Positions 24,830-34,697 of a DNA stretch of 46,297 bases are shown here, in pieces. The stretch is from assembly GCF_025144225.1 (NCBI RefSeq), contig NZ_JALXXB010000014.1:1-46297 (forward strand). Direction: 5' to 3'. The DNA comes from Aestuariimicrobium sp. p3-SID1156. GTDB lineage: Bacteria; Actinomycetota; Actinomycetes; Propionibacteriales; Propionibacteriaceae. The notes below the pieces were generated by a model. That model was not told the origin of the DNA, did no database searches, and saw nothing but the letters and a program-made list of their open reading frames with translations. Both the position numbers and the translations under genes were made by a program. Position 1 is the stretch's first letter; every line of letters starts with the position of its first letter.

Positions 24830-26689
24830 ATGTCCATCAATCGCCGCCAGTTCAGTTTTGCCGCGATCGGCGCCGCCGCCGTCGCATCCCTTCCCCTGGC
24901 TGCCTTCGCTGCCACCGGTGACCAGACCTCAACCAGCCCTGACCTCACGCTGCTAACCGACCCCTTCCTGCAGGACCCGCGCAAGCACAGCGTCAACGTC
25001 GTCTGGTTCACCGAGATCAGGGGTGGCGAGCACGTCGTCCTCGTGGGTGAGGGCGTCGACCAGCTCACTGCTGAGCAAGTTGCCACCTTGGGCCGCGGCC
25101 GCAAACCGCGCGCCGGAGTCACCGTCTTCCGCGCGAGTGACCGAGCCCTGTCCCGCACGGCCGAGGACGCCGGGTCCTTCCTGACGGTCAAGCCCACCCC
25201 GGAGCAGGGCATCGTGCCCCGGCCCGTCCGCCGCCACGAGGCAGTGGTCAACGGCCTGAAGGCGGGGGAGCGCGTCACCTATCGCGTGGCCTCGGTCAAG
25301 AACGGCGAGGCGGTCCTGTCTGCCACCTACACCCTGACCCCGGCACTTCCGGCCGGTGAGGGTGCCCGCATCATGCTCACCAGTGATCACCAGGCCATGC
25401 AGAACACCCCGACGAATATTGAGGTTGCTGCCGCCACCATGGGTGAGCTCGACGCCGTCATCTTTGCCGGCGATCTGGTCAACATTCCCGACCGCGCCTC
25501 GGAGTGGTTCGATGACGCCCGCGGCAGTGCCTTCTTCCCGGTGCTGCAGGGCGCTGCTGCCCGCGTGGACCGTGGCGGACACCTGGGTGTGGGTGCTGCC
25601 ATCATCCAGAACGTGCCGATCTACCCCGCCATCGGCAACCACGAGGTTCAGGGACGCCGCGACGGCATGACTTCGCTGAATGCCTCCTTCGGAGCGCCAG
25701 TTCCCCGCGAGGTCGCCGAAAAGGAATGGAAGAACCGCGACCAGCGAGCCGAACGTCGTAGCAAGCCCCAGTGGGTCGAGGACAACAGCTTCTCCACCAC
25801 CACCTACGAAGAGATCTTCACCCTGCCCGAGTCAGGCCCCGGTAAGGGGCGCTACTACGCCACCACCATTGGCAATGTCCGCCTGATCACGCTGTACTCC
25901 ACCCGTATCTGGCGCTATGTCGACAACAACGCCGATCCCGCCGCCCGCACCGCCAACAGCCGCTACCAAGAGGCCGCCGCCCACCTGGATGACCCCTTGT
26001 CGCAGGGATACGGCGAGTTCGTCTTCGAAGACCTCTCGATCGGCTCCGCGCAGTACGAATGGCTCAAGCGTGAGCTGCGCTCCAAGGAACGCCGTGACGC
26101 CGCCTACACCATCGTGCAGTTGCACGAGGGCCCCCACGGCCTGGGCGACAACATGACCCCGCCCTTCGCCCATCCCGAGCGCATTGAGGAGAAGGATGAG
26201 CGAGGCAATCTCGTCGGCGTCCGCTACGAGTACAGCCAGGGGCGCAACTTCCTGGCCAACGACCTGGCCCCGCTCCTGGAATCTGCCGGCGTCCAACTGG
26301 TCTACAACGGCCACTCGCACCTGTGGAACCGCTTCGCTGCCGACAACGGCATCACGCACTACCTCGAGGCGTCCAACACCGGTAACACCTACAACGCGTT
26401 CACCGAACTGTCCGGGCGTGAGCGGCACGTTCCGGCAGCCCCTTGGCTCGGCGAGAACTACCCCGCGCAGGAGGACCCCGCAGGCCTGGAACCGGTTGTC
26501 CCCAATCGCAACCCGCTGACCGATGCCGCAGGTACTCCGCTGCCCTACGTCGCCAGCAACTTCCACGTGGTCTTCCAGATGTTCGATTCCCACACGGGAG
26601 AACTCACCTCCTGGATCCATCCCGTCAACTCCCCCGGCCAGGCACCCGTTGTCCTGGACGTGCTGAAGTTGAAGCCGACCCGACACTGA
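24830..26689 (+). CDS. Tat-exported metallophosphoesterase (purple acid phosphatase-like layout)
   Basis: 619 residues. N-terminal MSINRRQFSFAAIGAAAVASL is a twin-arginine signal with a likely cleavage after AFA near residue 27; no lipobox. Residues about 35-170 look like a beta-sandwich N-terminal domain. Metal-binding motifs follow: TSDHQ (Asp186), FAGDLVN, AIGNHE (Asn270, His271), a QLHEGPH histidine and NGHSHLW (His495, His497). These are the calcineurin-type dimetal residues, although the first motif is D-H-Q rather than D-x-H. Substrate is unknown; extracellular phosphomonoester or diester hydrolysis is likely. Start ATG 24830 has AAGGAG 7 nt upstream. Single gene, with a hairpin after it. 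Confidence 0.85.
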   Translation: MSINRRQFSFAAIGAAAVASLPLAAFAATGDQTSTSPDLTLLTDPFLQDPRKHSVNVVWFTEIRGGEHVVLVGEGVDQLTAEQVATLGRGRKPRAGVTVFRASDRALSRTAEDAGSFLTVKPTPEQGIVPRPVRRHEAVVNGLKAGERVTYRVASVKNGEAVLSATYTLTPALPAGEGARIMLTSDHQAMQNTPTNIEVAAATMGELDAVIFAGDLVNIPDRASEWFDDARGSAFFPVLQGAAARVDRGGHLGVGAAIIQNVPIYPAIGNHEVQGRRDGMTSLNASFGAPVPREVAEKEWKNRDQRAERRSKPQWVEDNSFSTTTYEEIFTLPESGPGKGRYYATTIGNVRLITLYSTRIWRYVDNNADPAARTANSRYQEAAAHLDDPLSQGYGEFVFEDLSIGSAQYEWLKRELRSKERRDAAYTIVQLHEGPHGLGDNMTPPFAHPERIEEKDERGNLVGVRYEYSQGRNFLANDLAPLLESAGVQLVYNGHSHLWNRFAADNGITHYLEASNTGNTYNAFTELSGRERHVPAAPWLGENYPAQEDPAGLEPVVPNRNPLTDAAGTPLPYVASNFHVVFQMFDSHTGELTSWIHPVNSPGQAPVVLDVLKLKPTRH

Positions 26690-26703
26690 GTCTCTTCGAA
26701 TGC

Positions 26704-26731
26704 GCGGCCCCGAGCCCCGGTTCGGGGCCGC
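26704..26731 (+). terminator. Hairpin after the metallophosphoesterase gene
   Basis: GCGGCCCCGA (26704-26713) and TCGGGGCCGC (26722-26731) form a perfect 10-bp stem, 15 nt after the stop. No T run follows, as often in GC-rich actinobacteria. Confidence 0.65.
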
Positions 26732-26799
26732 TGCTGCGCAGCTGGTCCATTTCGCCGAAGGCTGATCCGTCGAACAAGGCCCACGAGAGGGCTGCACCC

Positions 26800-26805
26800 T
26801 AGAAT
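26800..26805 (+). promoter_or_regulatory. -10 box of the DUF4230 gene
   Basis: TAGAAT, 29 nt before the ATG at 26835. Unlike several neighbours this gene would have a short leader with a strong ribosome site (GGGGGAGG). Confidence 0.45.
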
Positions 26806-26834
26806 TGGTTGACGCCGACCCCGGGGGAGGACCC

Positions 26835-27446
26835 ATGAAGAAGCCCTACGCGCTGCTGCTCGCGTTCGTCATGCTGATGGCCGGGGTGACCAGTACCGCC
26901 GTCTGGTTTCGCAGCCGCCAGTCGCGGCCCGCCCCCACCGCGGTGGAGACCTCCACGACCATGAATGAGGTGGTCCAGTCCATCAAGCGCGAGGAGAAGG
27001 TCGTCCTGCTCAGCCTCGGCGTCCAGGGCATCACTGAGCGCAGTGTCACGCGCAAGGTCTGGGGCAAGGAGGTCCCGGGAACCCGGCGCACCATGTTCAT
27101 CCAGCACAACTACCGGGCCCTGCTCGGCGTCGATGGCAAGGGAGTCACCCTCACCCAGACCGGGCCGAAGACTGTGCGCGTGGACATCCCCGAGTTTTTG
27201 TTCATCGGCTACAACGACGTGAGCTTCAAGACTGCGGTCGAGAAGAACGGCGTGCTGAGCTGGGGCACCCCCGAGATCGACACGACCAACCTGATCACAG
27301 AGATCCTCAACGCCCAGGCCAAGCAGCAGCATGTCCGCGACAACCGCGAGCCGTTGGAGGAGCAGGCCCGAGCCTTCTATGGCGGCATCATCAAGGGCGT
27401 TGACCCCAGCATCACCCCCACCTTCCGCTTCGTCACCAAGTCCTGA
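26835..27446 (+). CDS. DUF4230 domain membrane-anchored protein
   Basis: 203 residues with one N-terminal membrane segment (about 5-25, PYALLLAFVMLMAGVTSTAVW) followed by a soluble, probably outward-facing domain. That domain includes REEKVVLLSLGVQGI, DGKGVTLTQTGPKTVRVDIP and QARAFYGGIIKGVDPSITP, matching the DUF4230 pattern as I recall it. Function unknown. Ribosome site GGGGGAGG 4-5 nt before the ATG. Stands alone between the metallophosphoesterase and the permease remnant. Confidence 0.72.
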   Translation: MKKPYALLLAFVMLMAGVTSTAVWFRSRQSRPAPTAVETSTTMNEVVQSIKREEKVVLLSLGVQGITERSVTRKVWGKEVPGTRRTMFIQHNYRALLGVDGKGVTLTQTGPKTVRVDIPEFLFIGYNDVSFKTAVEKNGVLSWGTPEIDTTNLITEILNAQAKQQHVRDNREPLEEQARAFYGGIIKGVDPSITPTFRFVTKS

Positions 27447-27529
27447 CCTCGCGCCCTGGAGCAACCGGGCCACACCACTGGTCCGGTTGGCGACACCGTG
27501 TCGACAAGTTGTGCCCGGGGCGTTCAGGT

Positions 27530-27748
27530 TGGACCCGGAATGAATTCCTGATCGCGCTGGTGATGGCCCCCTCGGGGAGCAGGCGCACCGCCCCGCTGGG
27601 CCTGGCCAATTTCCAGGGCCAGTACACCGCCGAGAACGCGCTGCTGGCTTCAGGAGCCATCATCGTGGCGCTCCCGGTCGTCGCGGTCTTCTTGTTCCTG
27701 CAGCGTCATTTCATCCGCGGCATGCTCGAGGGCGCTTCCAAGGCCTGA
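27530..27748 (+). pseudogene. 3' remnant of a carbohydrate ABC transporter permease (MalG/UgpE-type)
   Basis: About 72 codons from TGG at 27530 to the TGA at 27746-27748 encode NEFLIALVMAPSGSRRTAPL and then GLANFQGQYTAENALLASGA, a hydrophobic segment and FLQRHFIRGMLEGASKA. This is the characteristic C-terminal end of MalG-type sugar permeases, from the W-NEF motif through the last membrane helix and the RGxxxGAxK tail. The remaining ~200 residues (signal helix, EAA loop) are absent upstream, and no other ABC genes are adjacent. An ATG at 27509 could make a 79-residue product, but it looks like a decayed gene rather than a working one. The remaining sequence 27447-27529 and 27749-27827 holds no other gene. 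Confidence 0.8.
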
Positions 27749-27779
27749 CCAGTCGCGAACCGGCCCTCTGGCGCACCGG

Positions 27780-29339
<1,560 letters not shown>

Positions 29340-29348
29340 GAGGCCACC

Positions 29349-30449
29349 ATGTACGACATCGGACGCTCCAAGCGTGCCGCGCGCGCATTTTCCCTGGACG
29401 ACATCGCCATCGTGCCCAGCCGCCGAACCCGCGGTCCGGAGCAGGTCGACCTGAGCTGGAAGATCGACGCCGTCCAGCTCGACTTCCCGCTGGTCGCCGC
29501 CCCGATGGACTCGATCATGTCTCCCGAGACCGCTATCCAGATGGGACGTCTGGGCGGTCTGGGCGTGCTGAACCTGGAAGGCCTGTGGACTCGCTACGAG
29601 GACCCCAAGCCCATCCTGGAAGAGCTCGCGGACTGCTCGGAGCCGGACTCGAATGCCAGACTCCAGCAGGTCTACTCCGAGCCGATCAAGCCGGAGCTGA
29701 TCCGGGCGCGCATGGACCAGATCCGTGAGGCGGGTGTTCCGGTGGCGGGCTCGCTGTCGCCTCAGAACACCCAGGAGTTCGCCGAGCATGTCGTGGCCAG
29801 CCAGCCCGACTTCTTCGTGATCCGCGGCACCACCGTCTCGGCCGAGCACGTCTCGGACACGGCTGAGCCGCTGAACCTCAAGCAGTTCATCCACCAGATC
29901 GACACCCCCGTCATCGTCGGTGGTTGCGCCAACTACCTCACCGCGCTGCACCTGATGCGCACCGGGGCTGCCGGCGTCCTGGTCGGTTTCGGAGGCGCTG
30001 CCGCCAACGCCAGCCTCAACGTGCTGGGCATCGAGGTGCCGATGGCCACCGCGATCGCCGACGTCGCCGAGGCGCGTCGTGACTACATGGACGAGTCCGG
30101 TGGCCGCTACGTTCAGGTCATCGCCGACGGTTCCATTGGGCGCTCGGGTGACATTTCCCGCGCGATTGCCTGCGGTGCCGACGCCGTCATGGTGGGGACG
30201 CCGCTGGCCCGTGCCACCGAGGCCCCCGGTCGTGGGTGGCACTGGGGTGCCGAGGCCTGGCATGAGTCCCTTCCTCGTGGTGCGCGGGTGCGATTCCAGC
30301 CGGTCGGATCACTGGAGGAGATCATCATCGGCCCCTCGCGCACCAGCGATGGCACCATGAACCTGGTCGGCGCCCTGCGCCGGGCAATGGCCACCACGGG
30401 CTACACCGACGTGAAGAGCTTCCAGCGCATCGAGATCGTGGTGCACTGA
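29349..30449 (+). CDS. guaB3: GuaB3-type IMP dehydrogenase-family protein (lacks catalytic Cys)
   Basis: 366-residue paralogue of IMP dehydrogenase without CBS domains, of the actinobacterial GuaB3 family (Rv3410c-like). YDIGRSKRAARAFSLDDIAI and the stretch VAAPMDSIMSPETAIQMGRL are typical, and barrel motifs such as VIADGSIGRSGDISRAIACG are kept. Where IMP dehydrogenase has the active-site loop GPGSICTTR, this protein has VGFGGAAANASLNVLGI, so the nucleophilic cysteine is missing and classic IMP dehydrogenase activity is unlikely. Role unknown. It starts 9 nt after guaB and overlaps the chorismate mutase gene by one base (TGATG). Confidence 0.92.
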   Translation: MYDIGRSKRAARAFSLDDIAIVPSRRTRGPEQVDLSWKIDAVQLDFPLVAAPMDSIMSPETAIQMGRLGGLGVLNLEGLWTRYEDPKPILEELADCSEPDSNARLQQVYSEPIKPELIRARMDQIREAGVPVAGSLSPQNTQEFAEHVVASQPDFFVIRGTTVSAEHVSDTAEPLNLKQFIHQIDTPVIVGGCANYLTALHLMRTGAAGVLVGFGGAAANASLNVLGIEVPMATAIADVAEARRDYMDESGGRYVQVIADGSIGRSGDISRAIACGADAVMVGTPLARATEAPGRGWHWGAEAWHESLPRGARVRFQPVGSLEEIIIGPSRTSDGTMNLVGALRRAMATTGYTDVKSFQRIEIVVH

Positions 30450-30772
30450 TGACCGAGCAGGAGAAGGCAGCAGCCGACCCGGCCGTCCTGGAACGGCTGA
30501 TGCAGCTGCGCGGCAGCATCGACAACCTCGACGCCGCGCTGGTGCACCTGCTCGCCGAGCGCTTCAAGGTCACCCGCACCGTGGGGGAACTCAAGGCGAA
30601 GGGCGGGCTGCCGCCAGCCGACCCGGAGCGTGAGCAGCGCCAGATCGAACGACTCCGGGCCCTGGCGGCAGATGCCAACCTGGACCCGGAGTTCGCCGAG
30701 AAGTTTCTGACCTTCATCGTCACCGAGGTAGTCCGCCACCACGAGCAGATCGCTCGCGAGCAGCAGGTCTGA
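30449..30772 (+). CDS. aroQ: Chorismate mutase (AroQ type)
   Basis: 107-residue helical enzyme that converts chorismate to prephenate for phenylalanine and tyrosine synthesis. LRGSIDNLDAALVHLLAERF with the conserved Arg/Asp/Arg pattern, VGELKAKG with the active-site lysine, and a final FIVTEVVRHHEQI helix fit a single AroQ domain. ATG at 30449 overlaps the guaB3 stop by one base. No export signal. Converges on cysE with a 7-nt gap. Confidence 0.88.
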   Translation: MTEQEKAAADPAVLERLMQLRGSIDNLDAALVHLLAERFKVTRTVGELKAKGGLPPADPEREQRQIERLRALAADANLDPEFAEKFLTFIVTEVVRHHEQIAREQQV

Positions 30773-30779
30773 GACTCGC

Positions 30780-31340
30780 TCAGGCGACGACCGGCCCGTC
30801 CTTCTCCACGCCTACCACTCCGACGACGACCTTGCCGGGTTCGAGGTCCTTCACGACCAGGGCGTTGGCGCCGATCTTGCAGTCATCACCGATGGTGATG
30901 TCGCCGATGATCTTCGCTCCCGCGCCCAGCAGGACGCGATTGCCAATGGTGGGGTGGCGTTTCTCCCTGCCGAGTGAACGCCCACCGAGAGTCACCTGGT
31001 GGTACATCAGCACGTCATCGCCGACGATCGCGGTTTCGCCAATCACGACACCGCTTCCGTGGTCGATGAAGAAGCGACGCCCGATGGTGGCACCCGGGTG
31101 GATCTCCACCTGCGTCAGGGCCCTCACCAGCTGGCTGAGGGCCCTGCCCAGGGGCTTGGTGAGCAGGGAGTAGTTCCACAGGTGGTTGGCGATGCGGTAG
31201 CCCCACACGGCGTGGACGCCGGAGTAGAGCAGCGCCACCTCAAGGCGGGCCCGTGCAGCCGGATCATTGGCCATGGCCGCATCGAGATCCTCGCTGATGA
31301 GGTGGAACACCTCACGCAACTCGCGTGTGAACCTGCTCAT
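30780..31340 (-). CDS. cysE: Serine O-acetyltransferase
   Basis: Acetylates serine to O-acetylserine, the first step of cysteine synthesis. 186 residues: an N-terminal helical part and a left-handed beta-helix of hexapeptide repeats, with the signature [19 protein letters not shown] (active-site His and Asp) and [17 protein letters not shown]. It is the short actinobacterial form without the long N-terminal extension of E. coli CysE. The C-terminal tail DGPVVA does not end in the usual isoleucine that inserts into CysK, so a tight synthase complex is uncertain. Operon: cysK first, then cysE after 29 nt. Confidence 0.95.
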   Translation of the reverse strand: MSRFTRELREVFHLISEDLDAAMANDPAARARLEVALLYSGVHAVWGYRIANHLWNYSLLTKPLGRALSQLVRALTQVEIHPGATIGRRFFIDHGSGVVIGETAIVGDDVLMYHQVTLGGRSLGREKRHPTIGNRVLLGAGAKIIGDITIGDDCKIGANALVVKDLEPGKVVVGVVGVEKDGPVVA

Positions 31341-31369
31341 CGGGCCCCCTTCGCCACCCCTCGCGGGGC

Positions 31370-32296
31370 TCAGTCCTGCAGGTGAGAGTAGAGCACGCTG
31401 GAGAGGTAGCGCTCCCCGAAGCTGGGGATGACCACCACGATGGTCTTGCCCTGGTTCTCCTCACGGGCTGCCAGGTCGGTGGCCGCCTTGAGGGCAGCAC
31501 CGGACGAGATGCCGACCAGCAGTCCCTCGTCGGTGGCGGCGGCGCGGGCCGTGTTGATGGCGTCCTCACTGCTGACCGGGATGACCTCGTCGATGACCTC
31601 ACGGTCCAGGATGCTGGGCACGAAGTTGGCGCCGATTCCCTGGATCTTGTGGGGGCCGGGCTTACCGCCGGACAGGATCGCAGACTCGGCGGGCTCCACG
31701 GCGACGACCTTGACCTCGGGGTTCTGCTCCTTGAGGTAGCGTCCCGCACCCGACACGGTGCCGCCGGTACCCACACCGGCAACGAGGATGTCGACCTTGC
31801 CCTCGGTATCAGCCCAGATCTCGGGGCCGGTGGTGTCGTAATGGATCTTGCGGTTCGCCTCGTTGTCGAACTGGCGTACCAGGACCGCGCCCTCCTCGGA
31901 ACCGATCTCCTCAGCCTTGGCGACAGCGCCCTTCATGCCCTCTGCACCCGGGGTCAGCACCAGCTCGGCGCCAAAGGCGCGCAGCAGGGCGCGACGCTCC
32001 TTGGACATGGTGTCGGGCATGGCAAGCTTCACCTTGTAGCCACGAGCAGCACCCACCATGGCCAGCGCGATCCCGGTATTTCCGCTGGTCGCCTCGACGA
32101 TGGTGCCCCCGGGCTGGAGCTGCCCACTGGCTTCGGCGGCATCGACCATGGCGACGCCGATGCGGTCCTTGACGGAATTGGCCGGGTTGTAGAACTCCAG
32201 CTTGGCAACGACATTCGCATTCTGGCCGGCCAGTCGGTTCACGCGCACCAGCGGGGTGCGTCCAACGAGATCTGTGACGTCCTTGAAGATGGTCAT
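31370..32296 (-). CDS. cysK: Cysteine synthase A (O-acetylserine sulfhydrylase)
   Basis: PLP enzyme that makes cysteine from O-acetylserine and sulfide. 308 residues from ATG 32296, the normal length ([20 protein letters not shown]). PLP lysine in [11 protein letters not shown] (Lys43), the substrate loop [11 protein letters not shown], and phosphate-binding [13 protein letters not shown] longer in-frame start to 32377 has no family support. Cotranscribed with cysE downstream. Confidence 0.97.
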   Translation of the reverse strand: MTIFKDVTDLVGRTPLVRVNRLAGQNANVVAKLEFYNPANSVKDRIGVAMVDAAEASGQLQPGGTIVEATSGNTGIALAMVGAARGYKVKLAMPDTMSKERRALLRAFGAELVLTPGAEGMKGAVAKAEEIGSEEGAVLVRQFDNEANRKIHYDTTGPEIWADTEGKVDILVAGVGTGGTVSGAGRYLKEQNPEVKVVAVEPAESAILSGGKPGPHKIQGIGANFVPSILDREVIDEVIPVSSEDAINTARAAATDEGLLVGISSGAALKAATDLAAREENQGKTIVVVIPSFGERYLSSVLYSHLQD

Positions 32297-32439
32297 ACTC
32301 GAGCCAACATCGCGTAGCTGGGCTTTGTTCCCGGTGCTCACATAGTGGACACGCGGGATGAGCGGGATGCCCCTCACACCGCCCGGCGGGCCTCCTCGGG
32401 GCTGGCAGGGGTGAAGGTGCCCCGTTCTGGTGAACTCAC

Positions 32440-32445
32440 TAGGAT
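32440..32445 (+). promoter_or_regulatory. -10 box of guaA (leaderless type)
   Basis: TAGGAT ends 6 nt before the ATG at 32452, with no ribosome site between, so a leaderless transcript is likely. Confidence 0.5.
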
Positions 32446-32451
32446 GCGAAC

Positions 32452-34035
32452 ATGCCCGACACCCCCCAGGTCCCCACCGGTGGCGAGGCGCTGCACGCGC
32501 CGGTCATCGTCATCGACTTCGGTGCCCAGTATGCACAGCTGATCTGTCGCCGCGTGCGCGAGGCCAACCTGTACTCCGAGATCATGCCGCACACTGCGCC
32601 GGTGGAGAAGATCCTGGCCCGCAACCCCGCCGCCATCATCCTCTCCGGTGGCCCACAGTCGGTCTACGCCGACGGAGCGCCCCAGATCGACCCCGCGCTC
32701 TTCGATGCCGGCATCCCGGTCTTCGGCATCTGCTATGGCTTCCAGGCCATGACCCAGGCTCTGGGCGGCGTGGTCGCCAAGACCGGTCTGAGCGAGTTCG
32801 GACGGACCCCGGTGTCGGTCGACGAGCCCGGGTGCCTGTTGGCCTCGATGTCATCGACCGGCAATGTCTGGATGAGCCATGGGGACGCAGTGTCGAAGGC
32901 GCCCCATGGCTTCACCGTCCTGGCCCACTCCGCCGGCGCACCCGTCGCGGCCTTCGAGGATCCGGAGCGGCGCTTCGCCGGCGTCCAGTGGCACCCGGAG
33001 GTGCTGCACTCCGAGCACGGACAGGAGGTCCTGACCTCTTTCCTGCACGGACTGGCAGGTCTGGAGCCGAACTGGGACTCCGCCAGCATCGTCGAGGAGC
33101 AGGTCGCCCTGATCCGTGGGGCAGTCGGCGACAAGCGAGTGCTCTGCGCCCTCTCCGGAGGCGTGGATTCGGCCGTTGCCGCCGCACTGGTGCAGCGCGC
33201 GGTCGGGGACCAGCTCACCTGCGTCTTCGTGGACCACGGGCTGCTCCGGCAGGGGGAGGCCGAGCAGGTCAAGACCGACTTCGTCGCCGCGACCGGGGTG
33301 GACCTGGTCGTCGCCGATGAGCGCGAGCGCTTCCTCACCGCCCTGGCCGGCGTCACCGACCCGGAGGCCAAGCGCAAGGCAATCGGCCGAGAGTTCATCC
33401 GCACCTTCGAGGCCACCGCCCGCGAACTCAACAACGACCGCGACATCGACTTCCTGGTCCAGGGCACCCTCTACCCCGACGTCGTGGAGTCCGGAGGCGG
33501 CGAGGGCGCGGCCAACATCAAGAGCCACCACAATGTGGGCGGTCTGCCCGACGACCTGCAGTTCACCCTCATCGAGCCGCTGCGGACCCTCTTCAAGGAC
33601 GAGGTGCGTGCCGTCGGCCTGGAGTTGGGCCTGCCCGAGCACATGATCTGGCGCCAGCCCTTCCCGGGCCCCGGTCTGGGAATCCGCATCATCGGTGAGG
33701 TCACTGCCGAGCGCCTCGAGACCCTGCGCGCCGCGGACGCCATCGCCCGCGAGGAGCTCACCCTGGCCGGGCTTGACCGCGAGATCTGGCAGTGCCCGGT
33801 GGTCTTGCTGGCTGACGTCCGCTCGGTGGGTGTGCAGGGTGATGGACGCACCTACGGTCACCCGATCGTGCTGCGTCCGGTCAGCTCGGAGGACGCCATG
33901 ACCGCCGACTGGTCCCGACTTCCCTATGACGTGTTGGAGAAGATCTCCACCCGCATCACCAATGAGGTGCGCGAGGTGAATCGCGTGGTCCTGGACGTGA
34001 CCTCCAAGCCGCCGGGCACCATCGAGTGGGAGTGA
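32452..34035 (+). CDS. guaA: GMP synthase (glutamine-hydrolysing)
   Basis: Aminates XMP to GMP with glutamine and ATP, the step after GuaB. 527 residues: class I glutamine amidotransferase domain (about 15-210) with nucleophile Cys94 in [10 protein letters not shown] and the [11 protein letters not shown] histidine/glutamate; ATP pyrophosphatase domain with [15 protein letters not shown]; and a C-terminal dimerisation domain with [17 protein letters not shown] and a final [11 protein letters not shown]. Full length and standard. Separated from guaB by the cys genes, with its own promoter. Confidence 0.98.
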   Translation: MPDTPQVPTGGEALHAPVIVIDFGAQYAQLICRRVREANLYSEIMPHTAPVEKILARNPAAIILSGGPQSVYADGAPQIDPALFDAGIPVFGICYGFQAMTQALGGVVAKTGLSEFGRTPVSVDEPGCLLASMSSTGNVWMSHGDAVSKAPHGFTVLAHSAGAPVAAFEDPERRFAGVQWHPEVLHSEHGQEVLTSFLHGLAGLEPNWDSASIVEEQVALIRGAVGDKRVLCALSGGVDSAVAAALVQRAVGDQLTCVFVDHGLLRQGEAEQVKTDFVAATGVDLVVADERERFLTALAGVTDPEAKRKAIGREFIRTFEATARELNNDRDIDFLVQGTLYPDVVESGGGEGAANIKSHHNVGGLPDDLQFTLIEPLRTLFKDEVRAVGLELGLPEHMIWRQPFPGPGLGIRIIGEVTAERLETLRAADAIAREELTLAGLDREIWQCPVVLLADVRSVGVQGDGRTYGHPIVLRPVSSEDAMTADWSRLPYDVLEKISTRITNEVREVNRVVLDVTSKPPGTIEWE

Positions 34036-34038
34036 CAG

Positions 34039-34077
34039 AAGGCAGATGCCCCCGACATCCTCGGGGGCATCTGCCTT
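34039..34077. terminator. Bidirectional terminator between guaA and the PspC operon
   Basis: AAGGCAGATGCCCCCGA (34039-34055) and its exact complement at 34061-34077 form a 17-bp stem with a 5-nt loop, 3 nt after the guaA stop. AGA/TCT tracts flank both sides. It can stop transcription from both convergent operons. Confidence 0.9.
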
Positions 34078-34095
34078 TCTGGGGGTGGGTGGGGA

Positions 34096-34506
34096 TCAGT
34101 CCCTGTAGAGGTTGAAGGGGTCCGGGTCAGCAGCCTGGGGACGTGGGGTCTGCGGCGCCGGCCCGGGAGCGGCACTCGACTGGCCGGCGTCCCTGGTGGC
34201 CTTCTGGGAGTCGTAGAACTTGCGGCTCTCCTTCATTACCTCACTGAAGGCGGTCTTGTCGGCGCCCTCTGCCGGGACCACGGCCCACAGGACCAGGTAG
34301 ATGAGGGCGACGGTGCCACTGGTGAGGACGGCACCCAGGGCGACGGCCGCGCGAATCAGGTTGAGGTCCCAGCCGGTGCGGCGGGCCAGGGCCGAGCAGA
34401 TTCCGGCGACCGCCTTGTTCTGGGTGTCGCGGACGAAGCTCTCGTTGCTGGGGGGCATGGTGTTTCCTCCGTAGGGGGTAGGGGTCTGGAGGGGGTCGTG
34501 GGTCAT
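34096..34506 (-). CDS. Small PspC-domain membrane protein
   Basis: 136 residues from ATG 34506. A PspC domain (about 27-80: FVRDTQNKAVAGICSALARR, then one membrane helix LTSGTVALIYLVLWAVVP) is followed by a soluble tail rich in Pro and Ala. Two starts are each well supported: ATG 34506 (AGGAGAAACC, overlapping the upstream stop as ATGA) and ATG 34458 (GGAGGAAACACC), which would give 120 residues. PspC domains take part in envelope-stress sensing. Last gene of the leftward PspC operon. Confidence 0.85.
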   Translation of the reverse strand: MTHDPLQTPTPYGGNTMPPSNESFVRDTQNKAVAGICSALARRTGWDLNLIRAAVALGAVLTSGTVALIYLVLWAVVPAEGADKTAFSEVMKESRKFYDSQKATRDAGQSSAAPGPAPQTPRPQAADPDPFNLYRD

Positions 34507-34697
34507 GGTTTCTCCTGGGGAAATGTCCGGTGGAGCACCAGGCCGAGAGCGCCCAGTGCGATGAGCACAGCAGGAGCGAGCAGGCCGACGGTCTGCCAGC
34601 TGATGGGGGAGCCGGTGGCGTCCGCGATGCCCAGGCCGGCCATGGTCGCGAAGAGCAGTCCCCAGATCAGGGACGCGATGTCGAGGTGGCGTCTCAC
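34503..34697 (-). CDS. Small two-helix membrane protein of PspC locus
   Basis: 64 residues starting with GTG at 34697, which overlaps the upstream stop (GTGA); its own stop overlaps the next start (ATGA). Two hydrophobic segments at about 8-25 and 36-56, joined by DATGSPISWQTVG, end in a short charged tail. It resembles the small unnamed membrane proteins often found beside PspC genes in actinobacteria. Function unknown; tight coupling on both sides says it is a real gene. Confidence 0.8.
   Translation of the reverse strand: MRRHLDIASLIWGLLFATMAGLGIADATGSPISWQTVGLLAPAVLIALGALGLVLHRTFPQEKP

Noticed and set aside
27509..27748. Genuine 79-residue membrane protein gene
   Set aside because: The sequence from the W/NEF motif onward is the end of a MalG-type permease, and the first seven codons look like random leader. 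A decayed gene explains it better.
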